A stretch of DNA of 64,000 nucleotides from positions 62,001 through 126,000 of the forward strand of contig QHSU01000060.1 in NCBI GenBank assembly GCA_003220535.1. Reading direction: 5' to 3'. This DNA is from Candidatus Rokuibacteriota bacterium (GTDB lineage: Bacteria; Methylomirabilota; Methylomirabilia; Rokubacteriales; CSP1-6). Of the stretch, positions 9,485-17,922 are shown in pieces; within the stretch, counting starts at the first letter, position 1, and each line of letters begins with the position of its first letter. A program made the position numbers and the translations under genes. The notes under the pieces were generated by a model. The model was given only the letters and a program-made list of their open reading frames with translations, had not been told where the DNA came from and did not search any database.

Positions 9485-10762
9485 TCACCCCGCCATGACT
9501 TTCTTCATCTCGTTCTCGGCCCAGGTGATGGCGTCCTTCGTCGACGTGCCCGTCACCGCCTTGGCGATCATGTTGGGCATGATGAACGAGTTGGTGATGA
9601 GCTGCACCTTGTCGCTGGGCGGCGCCGGCCAGCCGTAACAGTGATACTGCACGCCCTCGGCCCTGAGGCCGGCGTACTTCGGGTCCGTCTTGAGCACGGG
9701 GTGGTCCTGGAGCTTGTCGTAGACCGGGAGGTTGAAAGCGTCCGCCGACATGATGAACTCGTCGTAGGTCTCGCGCTTGCCGAGGAGATAGCGGATGAAC
9801 TCCTTGGCCGGCTCCGCGTTCTTGGAGAACTTCCAGATGCCGATGTGGCGCGGCACGTCCGTCTCGTGGCGCCCGGCGGGCCCGCCGGGTGTCCGGTGGT
9901 GGTTGATGGTGTCGGCCGTGGGGAGCTTCATCTGCTTGGCGACGATATAGGCGCTGACCGGATTGTGGATCCAGCCGGCCTTGCCCTGCTGGATCGCCTG
10001 ATTGTTGCTCGCGTCATCCCAGGAGAGCACTTCGGGCTCCATGCAATCGCGGAACATCTTCTTGTACCACTCGATCATCTGCGCGGTCTGGGGGCTATTG
10101 ATCCGGACGGTCTTGCCGTCCTTGTCGACCTCGAGCCCGCCGTAGGACCAGAGCACCGGGCCGGCGGTGGAGATGCTGTCGTAGTTCTGGCTGATGGGGA
10201 TCCCCACCGGGTTCCCCATCTTCTTCAGCTCCTTGCCCACGGTGTAGAGATCCTCCCAGGTGTCGGGGACCTTGAGCCCCGCCTTCTTGAAGAGGTCCTC
10301 CCGGTAGGTCGCCACGAACATGGCGTGGTACTGCGGGACGGCGCGCCACGTGCCGTGGACGCGGGCCGTCTCCGCGGCCGAGGAGAGCACCTTGCCGTAC
10401 TTCTTCTCGAGCTCAGCCACCACATCCCCGAGATCGACCAGCTGGCCCTCGTAGAGCCAGGGGAAGTGCATGCGCATCTCGACCATGTCGTGCCCGGCCT
10501 GCGACTGGACCTCGGAGGCGTACTTGGCCGCCTGCTGGGCCGCGGCGATGTGATCGATCTTGAGCTTGATGCCCGTGTCTTTCGTGAAGCGCTGGCCGAT
10601 CTCGGCCAGCTTCTTGTCCATGACCGGCGCGAAGTTGTTCCAGCAGAGGTACGAGACCTCGCGCTGCTGCCCGCGCGCGGGCGCGGTTCGCGTCGCGAGG
10701 ATTCCCGCGAGGCTTGCGCCCGTCGTGGTCGTCAGGAAGCGGCGCCGTGTGATCGCTGGCAT
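9485..10762 (-). CDS. Carbohydrate-type ABC transporter substrate-binding protein (Tat signal)
   Basis: A family 1 extracellular solute-binding protein of 425 aa. The chosen ATG at 10762 is preceded by GAGGAGGAG at a good distance; a longer in-frame start exists at 10888 but lacks support. The N-terminus carries a twin-arginine type signal (ITRRRFLTTTTGASLAGILA) ending near ARGQQ. The body shows the MalE/UgpB-like pattern, for example PVWSY-type hinge regions and VPQYHAMFVATYREDLFKKA. It feeds the two permeases downstream. Sugar, sugar alcohol or polyol substrate is possible. Confidence 0.88.
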   Translation of the reverse strand: MPAITRRRFLTTTTGASLAGILATRTAPARGQQREVSYLCWNNFAPVMDKKLAEIGQRFTKDTGIKLKIDHIAAAQQAAKYASEVQSQAGHDMVEMRMHFPWLYEGQLVDLGDVVAELEKKYGKVLSSAAETARVHGTWRAVPQYHAMFVATYREDLFKKAGLKVPDTWEDLYTVGKELKKMGNPVGIPISQNYDSISTAGPVLWSYGGLEVDKDGKTVRINSPQTAQMIEWYKKMFRDCMEPEVLSWDDASNNQAIQQGKAGWIHNPVSAYIVAKQMKLPTADTINHHRTPGGPAGRHETDVPRHIGIWKFSKNAEPAKEFIRYLLGKRETYDEFIMSADAFNLPVYDKLQDHPVLKTDPKYAGLRAEGVQYHCYGWPAPPSDKVQLITNSFIMPNMIAKAVTGTSTKDAITWAENEMKKVMAG

Positions 10763-10906
10763 GACTCCTCCTCTTTCATTCGGGAGCCGGCCCGCCCGGG
10801 GGCGGCGACGCCGGTTCGTTTTCGGTGACGTCGATATCGTTCGTGGGAAGCGCTCCTCGAACATCACGTGGGGGAACGACGACAACACGATGCCGGCGGA
10901 AGAACC

Positions 10907-11287
10907 TCACTGACCTGTCATGATACCCCAACTCGACAGGGGTCTGGCCTCGACGGCCGGCCGCGGACCCGCCGGCACGAGCCGAACGCGGCCATCGACG
11001 GGGCTCACGATCGTCTGGGGCGGTGCGTAGAGCTCGCGATCGGAGATGCGACGCTCCCAGTGGCCGGGCGCGAGGGCGGTCGCGGGCTGGTCGGCGAGCG
11101 GCACGTACCGATCCGGGACCCACACCATATCGGGCCGCGTCACCGTGCGTGGAGCCACGATCGGGACGGGCCGCGTCGCAGAGGCGTTGATGCGGCCGAC
11201 CAGCTCGGCGGTCGAGGTGCCGCCGCCGGTCTGGAGCATCAGGAGCCCGCCCGCGAGCAGGGCAGCGCCGCGCGACGTCCTAGGCAT
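10907..11287 (-). CDS. Small secreted protein of unknown function
   Basis: A 126-aa protein with an N-terminal hydrophobic signal (ALLAGGLLMLQTGGGTS). The mature part has a repeat-like pair of segments, VWVPDRYVPLA and GHWERRISDREL, reminiscent of proline/tryptophan-rich YXWVPG-type envelope proteins, but I do not recognise a family. An alternative ATG lies at 11299. Its start sits eight bases inside the end of the acyl-CoA ligase remnant, suggesting it was once translationally coupled to that gene. Confidence 0.55.
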   Translation of the reverse strand: MPRTSRGAALLAGGLLMLQTGGGTSTAELVGRINASATRPVPIVAPRTVTRPDMVWVPDRYVPLADQPATALAPGHWERRISDRELYAPPQTIVSPVDGRVRLVPAGPRPAVEARPLSSWGIMTGQ

Positions 11288-11402
11288 CGTCGTGCACATC
11301 CTTCGGCTTCCAGTCTTTGTATCGCTCGCGAAGCACCTTCTTGTCGAACTTTCCCACGCTGGTCTTGGGCACGGTGTCGAAGCGCGCGCTCACCGCGATC
11401 GC
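11280..11402 (-). pseudogene. C-terminal remnant of an acyl-CoA ligase (AMP-binding family)
   Basis: Reading the minus strand from about 11402 to the TAG at 11280 gives the tail of a fatty-acyl-CoA ligase: FDTVPKTSVGKFDKKVLRER followed by YKDWKPKDVHDDA. PKTSVGKFDKK is the A10 motif whose lysine contacts the acyl-adenylate. Only some 40 residues remain. Upstream of it the DNA switches to the end of the SUMF1-domain gene, whose own stop (11390) lies within this segment in another frame. The remaining 450 or so residues of the ligase are missing, so this is a deletion or insertion scar. Confidence 0.75.
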
Positions 11403-12226
11403 CCTCCCGGAGCCACTTCTCCCAGATCCTCCGACGTGGCGCAGCGGAAGCCCACGAAGTGGTGGCCGGCGGCCGCGCTGCGGCGATCGTAGGACCGCCG
11501 CCGCGTCACGCCGAGCGAGTCGGCCGGGTCGTCGTGGCTCGCCCCGCGGACGACCACGCGCCCGGTCGCCCCGGTGTACGGTTCCCGGCCGTCATCGCTT
11601 CTATAAGGATAGGGGCGGAAGATGCTGGCCGTCCACTCTCGCAGGTTGCCAAGCAGGTCCTCGACGCCGTGGGGGCTCGCCCCGGCCGGCCGGCCCAAGG
11701 TCGACTCCGTCGCATTGTAGGGGCGGCCGAAGACCGCCAGATGGGGCGCCGGCGTCGCAGAGCCCCACGGATAAGGTCGGCGGTCACCGCCGCGTGCCGC
11801 GTTCTCCCACTCCGCTTCGGTGGGCAGCCGACGACCCGTCCACGCGCAATAGTCCCGGGCGCCGAACCACGAGGCCTCGACTACGGGATGGCGCTCGAAT
11901 CCGGGATCGGCGGCCCAGTGTCCCCGCCACCGATGGATGCGCGCGTCCGCGTCGTCCTCGTCGTAGCGTCGCTCGGCGCCTGGCGGCCCGAGACCGGTCG
12001 CGTCCAGGAAACGGGCGAACTCGGCGTTGGTCACCTTGTGGCGCTCGATCCAGAAGTCGCGGACGTAGACGCGATGGAGCGGCGCCTCGTCGGACGGCCC
12101 GTCGTCGCGCCCCATCCAGAACGCACCGGCCTGGATCAGCATGATGCCGTCCGCGTCGGCCGCGCCCGGGGCGGCCAGAAGGCTCGCGGCCAGGAGCGTC
12201 ACGATCAGGCGACCCACGTGGATCAT
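11390..12226 (-). CDS. Secreted SUMF1/FGE-sulfatase-domain protein
   Basis: A 278-aa protein with a signal peptide (about 1-26, ending APGAADA) and one formylglycine-generating-enzyme-like domain. Diagnostic segments are FWIERHKVTNAEFARFLDAT, GRRLPTEAEWENAARGG, GNLREWTAS, VVRGASH and GFRCA. The two active-site cysteines of true FGE, expected before the final GFRCA, are absent (the segment reads RRRSYDRRSAAAGHH), so sulfatase activation is unlikely. A binding or structural role is more probable. The last ten or so residues read into the ligase remnant. It is divergent from the aldolase fusion gene with 17 bp between starts. Confidence 0.82.
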   Translation of the reverse strand: MIHVGRLIVTLLAASLLAAPGAADADGIMLIQAGAFWMGRDDGPSDEAPLHRVYVRDFWIERHKVTNAEFARFLDATGLGPPGAERRYDEDDADARIHRWRGHWAADPGFERHPVVEASWFGARDYCAWTGRRLPTEAEWENAARGGDRRPYPWGSATPAPHLAVFGRPYNATESTLGRPAGASPHGVEDLLGNLREWTASIFRPYPYRSDDGREPYTGATGRVVVRGASHDDPADSLGVTRRRSYDRRSAAAGHHFVGFRCATSEDLGEVAPGGRSR

Positions 12227-12243
12227 GGTATCGTGAGGGCGGC

Positions 12244-14304
12244 ATGCGCTCCCGCTGGAACGACGCCGAGGCGAGCCAGCTCCACGGCCTCGACCTCCTC
12301 GTCTACGCGTCCCGCCTGGTCGGCGCCGAAACCTCGCTGGTGATCTGGGGTGGGGGCAACACTTCGATCAAGACACGCGAGCGCGACCACCGTGGCCGCG
12401 AGATCGCCGTGCTCCGCGTCAAGGGCAGCGGGTCCGACCTCAAGTCCGTCCAGCGGCGAGACTTCCCTGGTGTGCGCATGGACGATATCGCAGCGCTCCT
12501 CGATCGCGCCGAGATGAGCGACGAGGAGATGGTGAGCTACCTCGGCCACGCGCTCCAGGAGCCCGGCGGCGTTCGCCCATCGATCGAGACCCTGTTGCAC
12601 GGATTCCTCTCCGCCGACGCCGTCGTCCACACCCACGCCGACGCCGTCGTGTCGCTGACGAACACCGACCGCGCCCACGACGTGATCGAGGGCGTCTACG
12701 GAAAGGACGTCATCTCGCTCGCGTACCGTCGACCGGGATTCCGAATCTCGCGGGACGTGGCCCACTCGATCGCCGAGCGGCCCGAGGCGAAAGCCCTGCT
12801 CCTCGAGCGTCACGGCACGATCACGTGGGGAGCGACCGTCCGGGAGGCGTACGAGGCTACGATCGAGCTGATCACCCGCGCCGAAGAGGCTATCGCCCTG
12901 CGCAAGAAAGGTCGACGGGCCTTCGGGGGCCCCCGCGTGCCCCTCCGCGAGCCGGGGGCGCGGCGCGAGACGGCGTTGGCGGTGGCGCCGCGACTGCGCG
13001 GCCTGCTGAGCCGCTCGCGTCGCGTGCTGGTCAGCTTCGACGACTCGCCCGGGGTGACCGCGTTCGTCTCCTCGGTAGACGCCGCGCGGGTCTCGCAGGT
13101 CGGGCCCGCGACGCCGGACCACACGATCTACGCCAAACGGCTGCCGTGCTTCGTGGCCGCCACCGGCGAGGAGACGCCGGCGGCCCTGCTGGACGCGACC
13201 GAGCGGTCCGTCGACGCCTTCGTCGTCGGCTATACGCGCTACTTCGAGGAGAACCGGTTCGAGGGCGCGCAGCTGGTCGATCCGCTCCCGCGGGTGGTGC
13301 TGGTCCCCGGGCTCGGCATGTTCACGGCCGGCAAGGATCGGCGGACCGCCGGCATCGTGCGCGACATCTACCACCACACGATCGACGTGCTCGGCAACGC
13401 GGGGGCGTTCGGCGAGTACGTCTCGCTGTCGCCGAAGGACGCCTTCGACGTCGAGTACTGGCCGCTCGAGCTCTACAAGCTCACGCTGGCGCCGTCCGAG
13501 AAGGAGCTGGCGCGCCGGATCGCGCTGGTGACCGGCGGTGGCTCCGGAATCGGGCGAGCCGTGGCGCGGCGCCTGGCCGCCGAGGGCGCGCACGTCGTCG
13601 TGGGCGACATCGACGCCGCGAGCGCTCGAGTAACCGCCGACGAGATCGTGGGCGCCGTCGGCGCCGGCCGGGCGCTCGGGCTCGAGATGGACGTGACGCG
13701 CGAGGCGTCGGTGCGGGCGGCCTTCGAGCAGACGGTGCTCGCCTACGGCGGGCTCGACATTCTCGTATCGAACGCGGGCATCGCGCACTCGGCACCGGTG
13801 GTTCGCCTCGAGCTGGCCGACTGGGAGCGCTCGTTCGCGGTCAACGCCACCGGCCACTTCATCGTCGCGCGCGAGGCGATGCGTCTCTTGAGCGCCCAGG
13901 GGCTCGGCGGCGTGCTCGTCTTCGTCGCGACCAAGAACGTGATGTCACCGGGCAAGGACTTCGCCGCGTACTCGGCGGCGAAGGCGGCGGAGGCTCAGCT
14001 CGCCAAGGTGCTCGCCCTGGAAGGCGCGCCTCACGGCATCCGCTCGAACATCGTGAACCCGGACGCCGTGTTCCAGGACTCGAAGCTCTGGTCGGACGAG
14101 GTCCGACGCGAGCGCGCCCTTGCCCAGGGGATCGCCGTGAGCCAGCTCGAGGATTTCTATCGCAAGCGCAACCTGCTCGGCGTCGGCATCCTGCCGGAGG
14201 ACGTCGCCGAGGCCGTGCTCTTCCTCGCCTCGGACCGCTCGGCCAAGACCACCGGCTGCACGCTGACCGTGGACGGCGGCGTGCGCGACGCGTTCCCGCG
14301 GTGA
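12244..14304 (+). CDS. Bifunctional class II aldolase / short-chain dehydrogenase
   Basis: A 686-aa fusion of a class II aldolase/adducin domain (about 1-400) and a short-chain dehydrogenase (about 425-686). The aldolase part has metal-ligand histidines in VVHTHADAVVSL and LLLERHGTITWGAT. The dehydrogenase part has the NAD loop TGGGSGIGRAVA, LVSNAGIAHSAP and YSAAKAAEAQ. This architecture is known from rhamnulose-phosphate aldolase/lactaldehyde dehydrogenase (RhaD/RhaE type) proteins in 6-deoxysugar breakdown. No kinase or isomerase of such a pathway is adjacent. The neighbours are an LLM oxidoreductase and a TPP enzyme, so the sugar is uncertain. Confidence 0.9.
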   Translation: MRSRWNDAEASQLHGLDLLVYASRLVGAETSLVIWGGGNTSIKTRERDHRGREIAVLRVKGSGSDLKSVQRRDFPGVRMDDIAALLDRAEMSDEEMVSYLGHALQEPGGVRPSIETLLHGFLSADAVVHTHADAVVSLTNTDRAHDVIEGVYGKDVISLAYRRPGFRISRDVAHSIAERPEAKALLLERHGTITWGATVREAYEATIELITRAEEAIALRKKGRRAFGGPRVPLREPGARRETALAVAPRLRGLLSRSRRVLVSFDDSPGVTAFVSSVDAARVSQVGPATPDHTIYAKRLPCFVAATGEETPAALLDATERSVDAFVVGYTRYFEENRFEGAQLVDPLPRVVLVPGLGMFTAGKDRRTAGIVRDIYHHTIDVLGNAGAFGEYVSLSPKDAFDVEYWPLELYKLTLAPSEKELARRIALVTGGGSGIGRAVARRLAAEGAHVVVGDIDAASARVTADEIVGAVGAGRALGLEMDVTREASVRAAFEQTVLAYGGLDILVSNAGIAHSAPVVRLELADWERSFAVNATGHFIVAREAMRLLSAQGLGGVLVFVATKNVMSPGKDFAAYSAAKAAEAQLAKVLALEGAPHGIRSNIVNPDAVFQDSKLWSDEVRRERALAQGIAVSQLEDFYRKRNLLGVGILPEDVAEAVLFLASDRSAKTTGCTLTVDGGVRDAFPR

Positions 14305-14308
14305 CCGC

Positions 14309-15226
14309 GTGATCGGCTTCGGCGCCCAGCTCTCGCTCCATCCGCCGGCCGAGCAGTGGGCACTGGTCCAGCGTCTCGAAGCCCTCGGGTACGACTCGGT
14401 GTGGACGGGCGATCACGTGTCGTTCCACAACCCCATCCACGAGTCGCTCACGCTGCTCGCGTCCTACGCCCCCATCACGCAGCGGCTCAAGCTGGGGGTC
14501 GCGGTCTATCTCCTGGCGCTGCGCGCGCCCGCGGTGGCGGCGAAGATGGCCGCGACGCTCGACGTGCTCTCCGGAGGCCGGCTCGTCTTCGGGGTCGGCG
14601 TCGGCGGCGAGAACCCGAAGGAATTCGAGCTCTGCGGCGTGCCCCACAAGGAGCGCGGGCCGCGCGTGACCGAAGGCATCGACGTGGTCCGCACCCTCTG
14701 GCGCGACACGCCGGCCACCTTCCGCGGCCGGTTCACGCAGTTCGAGTCGGTCTCGATCGATCCCAAGCCCGTCCAGCAGCTTCCGCCGATCTGGATCGGA
14801 GGCCGTTCCGAAGCGGCGCTGGCGCGTGCCGGCCGGCAGGGCGACGGCTGGGTGTCGTACGTCGTTCAGCCCGACCGATATGCGCAGAGCCTCGGCAAGA
14901 TCCGGGCCGCGGCGGCCGCCGCGGGACGCTCGCTGGCGGGCTTCACGGCGGCCCACCTGGTCTTCATCACCGTCGGGCGCGACTTCGAAGCCGCGAAGCG
15001 GTCGTGGGTGGGCGTCCTCAGCAAGCGGTACGCCCAGGACTTCGAGCCGCTCGCGAAGCGGTACGGCGTCATCGGGACGCCCGAGCAGTGCGCGGAGCAG
15101 CTCGAGCAGTTCCGGGCGGCCGGCTGCAACTACTTCCTCATGAGCGCGATCGGCGATCCCCGCGACGAGCGCGCGCAGCTCGAGACGATCGCTGCCGAGA
15201 TTCTCCCGCGCTTCAGGTCGCGCTGA
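14309..15226 (+). CDS. LLM-class (luciferase-like, probably F420-dependent) oxidoreductase
   Basis: A 305-aa TIM-barrel protein of the bacterial luciferase superfamily. It shows the N-terminal pattern ALGYDSVWTGDHV, the segment AATLDVLSGGRLVFGVGVGG and PIWIGGRSEAALARAGRQGDGW that recur in F420- or FMN-using LLM enzymes. Start is GTG 14309, 4 bp after the fusion-gene stop, so the two are cotranscribed. The cofactor (F420 versus FMN) and the substrate cannot be settled from sequence alone. Confidence 0.88.
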   Translation: MIGFGAQLSLHPPAEQWALVQRLEALGYDSVWTGDHVSFHNPIHESLTLLASYAPITQRLKLGVAVYLLALRAPAVAAKMAATLDVLSGGRLVFGVGVGGENPKEFELCGVPHKERGPRVTEGIDVVRTLWRDTPATFRGRFTQFESVSIDPKPVQQLPPIWIGGRSEAALARAGRQGDGWVSYVVQPDRYAQSLGKIRAAAAAAGRSLAGFTAAHLVFITVGRDFEAAKRSWVGVLSKRYAQDFEPLAKRYGVIGTPEQCAEQLEQFRAAGCNYFLMSAIGDPRDERAQLETIAAEILPRFRSR

Positions 15227-15245
15227 GAAGGCGGCGGACCTCACG

Positions 15246-16898
15246 ATGGCCGACCTGACGGGCGGGCAGCTGGTCGCCCGGACCCTGCGCTGGGCCGGTG
15301 TGCGCCACGTCTTCACACTGTGCGGCGGCCACATCTTGCCGATCTACGACGGCTGCCTCACCGAGGGCGTCGGGATCATCGACGTGCGCCACGAGCAGGC
15401 CGCCGCCCACGCGGCGGACGCCTACGCGCGGCTCACCCGCGGGGTCGGCGTCGCGATCGTGGTTCCGGGCCCCGGGGTCACCGACGCAGTCACCGGCGTG
15501 GCCAACGCGAACGCCGCGCGAAGCCCGCTGCTCTTGATCGGAGGCGCCGCACCGCTCGGGCTTCGCGGTCTCGGCGCGCTCCAGGAGACGGAGCAGATCG
15601 CGCTCTTGCGGCCGATCACGAAGGGGGCCTGGTCGGTCGCCGAGACGCGCCAGATCCCCGAGGTGCTGGCGACGGCCATCCGCACGGCGCTCGCGGGGCG
15701 GCCTGGCCCCGTGTTCGTCGAGATTCCGGTCGATCTGCTGCTGACGACGGTCGAGGACCGCCTGGCGCCGATTCCGACGGGCTACGTGCACCGGACGCGC
15801 GGCGCCGCGGAGCCGGACGCGCTCGGCCGCCTCGAGGCGCTCCTGGCGGGTGCCGAGCGCCCGGTCGTGATCGCCGGCGGCGGCGTCTACTGGGACGACG
15901 CCGCCAAGTCGCTCGCGTCCTTCGGGGAGCGTGCCGGCGTGCCGGTCTTCATGAACGGGGCGGGACGGGGCGTTCTGGGGACCGATCACCCGAGCGCATT
16001 CTTCCAGACGCGCGGGTGGGCGCTCGGGCACGCCGACCTCGTCCTCGTGCTGGGCACGCCGCTCGACTTCCGGCTGGGGTATGGCCGGCCGCCGACCTTT
16101 GCCGAGGACGCCAAGGTGGTCATGATCGACATCGATCCGGTCGAGCTCGGTCGCAACCGCCCGCTCGAGCTGGGCCTCGCGGGGGACATCGACGTGATCC
16201 TTCGGCAACTCAGCGACGGGCTGCCGAAGGGGCTGGCGGACCGGGTCGCGCCCTGGCGCACCGAGATGCGCCGGCGCGAGGGCGAGGCGTGCGCGAAGCT
16301 CGACGAGCTGGCGGCGACCGACCAAGTGCCCGTCTCGCACTACCGCTGGGCGCGCGAGATCGCGCGGGCGGTGACGCGTGACACGATCGTCGTGGGCGAC
16401 GGCGGTGACGTGGTGAACTGCGCGGCGAAGTTCGTTCCGGTGGACCGCGCGGGGCAATGGCTCGACCCCGGCCCGCTCGGGTGCCTCGGCGTCGGCCCCT
16501 CGTTCGCGCTGGCGGCGAAGCTTCTGCGTCCGGACCAGCGCGTGCTGCTCGTGTCGGGTGACGGAGCCTTCGGGCTCAACGGGATGGAGCTCGAGACGGC
16601 GGTGCGCTTTCGGCTGCCGTTCACCTGCATCATCGGCAACGACGGCGGCTGGGGCCAGATCCGGAGCCCCCAGGTCTCGTTCTTCGGCGAGGCCCGGACC
16701 GTCGCCACCTCGCTGCCGACGACGCGGTACGACCGCATGGTCGAGGCGCTCGGCGGCCGGGGCGCTTACATCACGGATCCGCGCGAGATCGGCCCGGCGC
16801 TGGCACAGGCGCTCGCCTCCGACGAGGTCTGGTGCCTCAACGTGGTGCTCGATCCCGAGGCCTACCGGAAGAGCGGCCAGGTTTCGATGGCCATCTGA
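15246..16898 (+). CDS. Thiamine pyrophosphate-dependent enzyme (acetolactate synthase-like)
   Basis: A 550-aa protein with the three-domain layout of the acetolactate synthase / oxalyl-CoA decarboxylase / benzoylformate decarboxylase superfamily. The N-terminal PYR domain carries the cofactor-activating glutamate in VRHEQAAAHAADAYAR. The central domain follows, and the C-terminal PP domain has the TPP/Mg motif SGDGAFGLNGMELETAVRF ending at NDGGWG. No regulatory subunit gene is adjacent, so it is probably not the biosynthetic AHAS. It sits 19 bp after the LLM gene, in a likely three-gene catabolic operon. Confidence 0.9.
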   Translation: MADLTGGQLVARTLRWAGVRHVFTLCGGHILPIYDGCLTEGVGIIDVRHEQAAAHAADAYARLTRGVGVAIVVPGPGVTDAVTGVANANAARSPLLLIGGAAPLGLRGLGALQETEQIALLRPITKGAWSVAETRQIPEVLATAIRTALAGRPGPVFVEIPVDLLLTTVEDRLAPIPTGYVHRTRGAAEPDALGRLEALLAGAERPVVIAGGGVYWDDAAKSLASFGERAGVPVFMNGAGRGVLGTDHPSAFFQTRGWALGHADLVLVLGTPLDFRLGYGRPPTFAEDAKVVMIDIDPVELGRNRPLELGLAGDIDVILRQLSDGLPKGLADRVAPWRTEMRRREGEACAKLDELAATDQVPVSHYRWAREIARAVTRDTIVVGDGGDVVNCAAKFVPVDRAGQWLDPGPLGCLGVGPSFALAAKLLRPDQRVLLVSGDGAFGLNGMELETAVRFRLPFTCIIGNDGGWGQIRSPQVSFFGEARTVATSLPTTRYDRMVEALGGRGAYITDPREIGPALAQALASDEVWCLNVVLDPEAYRKSGQVSMAI

Positions 16899-16905
16899 CC
16901 GCCGC

Positions 16906-17922
16906 GTGAAGATCACGTTTCTGTGCCCGCATCTCCGCATTGCCGGCGGAGTGCGCGCGATCCTCACGTACTCGGACAGGCTCGCGGCCGCCGGACATCA
17001 GGTCGACGTGGTGGTGGAGGCCAAGGGCAGCGGTCGGGCGCTCTGGCGGTCCCTCAGAGGCGCCGGGCCCGACTGGATCCCGGGCTTCCGAGCGGGCATC
17101 GTGTGGGTGGACCGCTGGCGGGAGACCACGCTGCCCGACGGCGACGTCGTCGTCGCGACGGCGTGGCAGTCGGCGGCCGCGGTCGCCGCGGCACCGGCGC
17201 GGTGCGGGCGGAAGTTCTACTTCGTGCAGCACTACGAGAGCCTCTACCACGGCGAGCCCGCGGCCGTGGACGCGACGTACCGGCTACCGCTCCGGAAGAT
17301 CGTCATCTCCACGTGGCTCCGCGACATCATGCGTGAGCGCTTCGCGAGCGACGCCGAGATCCTGGTCACGCCAGTCGACCCGGCGCTGTTCCGCGCGGTG
17401 CCGGTCACGATCGAGACGTCGCGGCCACGAGTCCTGATGCTCTACCACAAGTATGCGTGGAAGGGGACCGCCGACGGATTCGAGGCGGTCGCGCGCGTGA
17501 AGGAGCGCCATCCCGAGCTCCGCCTGGTGGGCTTCGGCCTCACGGCGCCGCGGCCGTCGGCGACCTACGACGAGTTTCACGCGAACCTTCCTCAGGACGG
17601 CCTCGCAGCCCTCTACAGCGGCTGCGAGATCTATCTCTGTCCCTCGTGGGACGAGGGGCTCGGCATGCCCCCGATGGAGGCGATGGCCTGCGGCGCGGCG
17701 CTGGTCACCTACGACAACGGTGGTTGTCGCGACTACGCGCGTGACGGTGAAACGGCGCTCGTCGCGCGGCGGCGGAACGTCGGCGATCTCGCGGCGAAGC
17801 TCGAGCGCCTCGCCGCCGATCCCGAGCTGCGCGCGCGCATCGCCGCCGCGGGCTCGGCGTTCGTCCGGACCGCATTCGAATGGGGGCGCGCGGTCCAACG
17901 CATGGAGGAGATCTTTCGGTGA
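16906..17922 (+). CDS. Glycosyltransferase family 4-like protein
   Basis: A 338-aa GT-B fold glycosyltransferase. The N-terminus KITFLCPHLRIAGGVRAILT is the acceptor-domain start typical of GT4. The C-terminal domain has DEGLGMPPMEAMACGAALVT, with the paired glutamates that bind the nucleotide-sugar. Start is GTG 16906, 7 bp after the TPP gene. The stop overlaps the GTG of the methyltransferase. With the following genes it belongs to a glycan-assembly group, but donor and acceptor are unknown. Confidence 0.87.
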   Translation: MKITFLCPHLRIAGGVRAILTYSDRLAAAGHQVDVVVEAKGSGRALWRSLRGAGPDWIPGFRAGIVWVDRWRETTLPDGDVVVATAWQSAAAVAAAPARCGRKFYFVQHYESLYHGEPAAVDATYRLPLRKIVISTWLRDIMRERFASDAEILVTPVDPALFRAVPVTIETSRPRVLMLYHKYAWKGTADGFEAVARVKERHPELRLVGFGLTAPRPSATYDEFHANLPQDGLAALYSGCEIYLCPSWDEGLGMPPMEAMACGAALVTYDNGGCRDYARDGETALVARRRNVGDLAAKLERLAADPELRARIAAAGSAFVRTAFEWGRAVQRMEEIFR

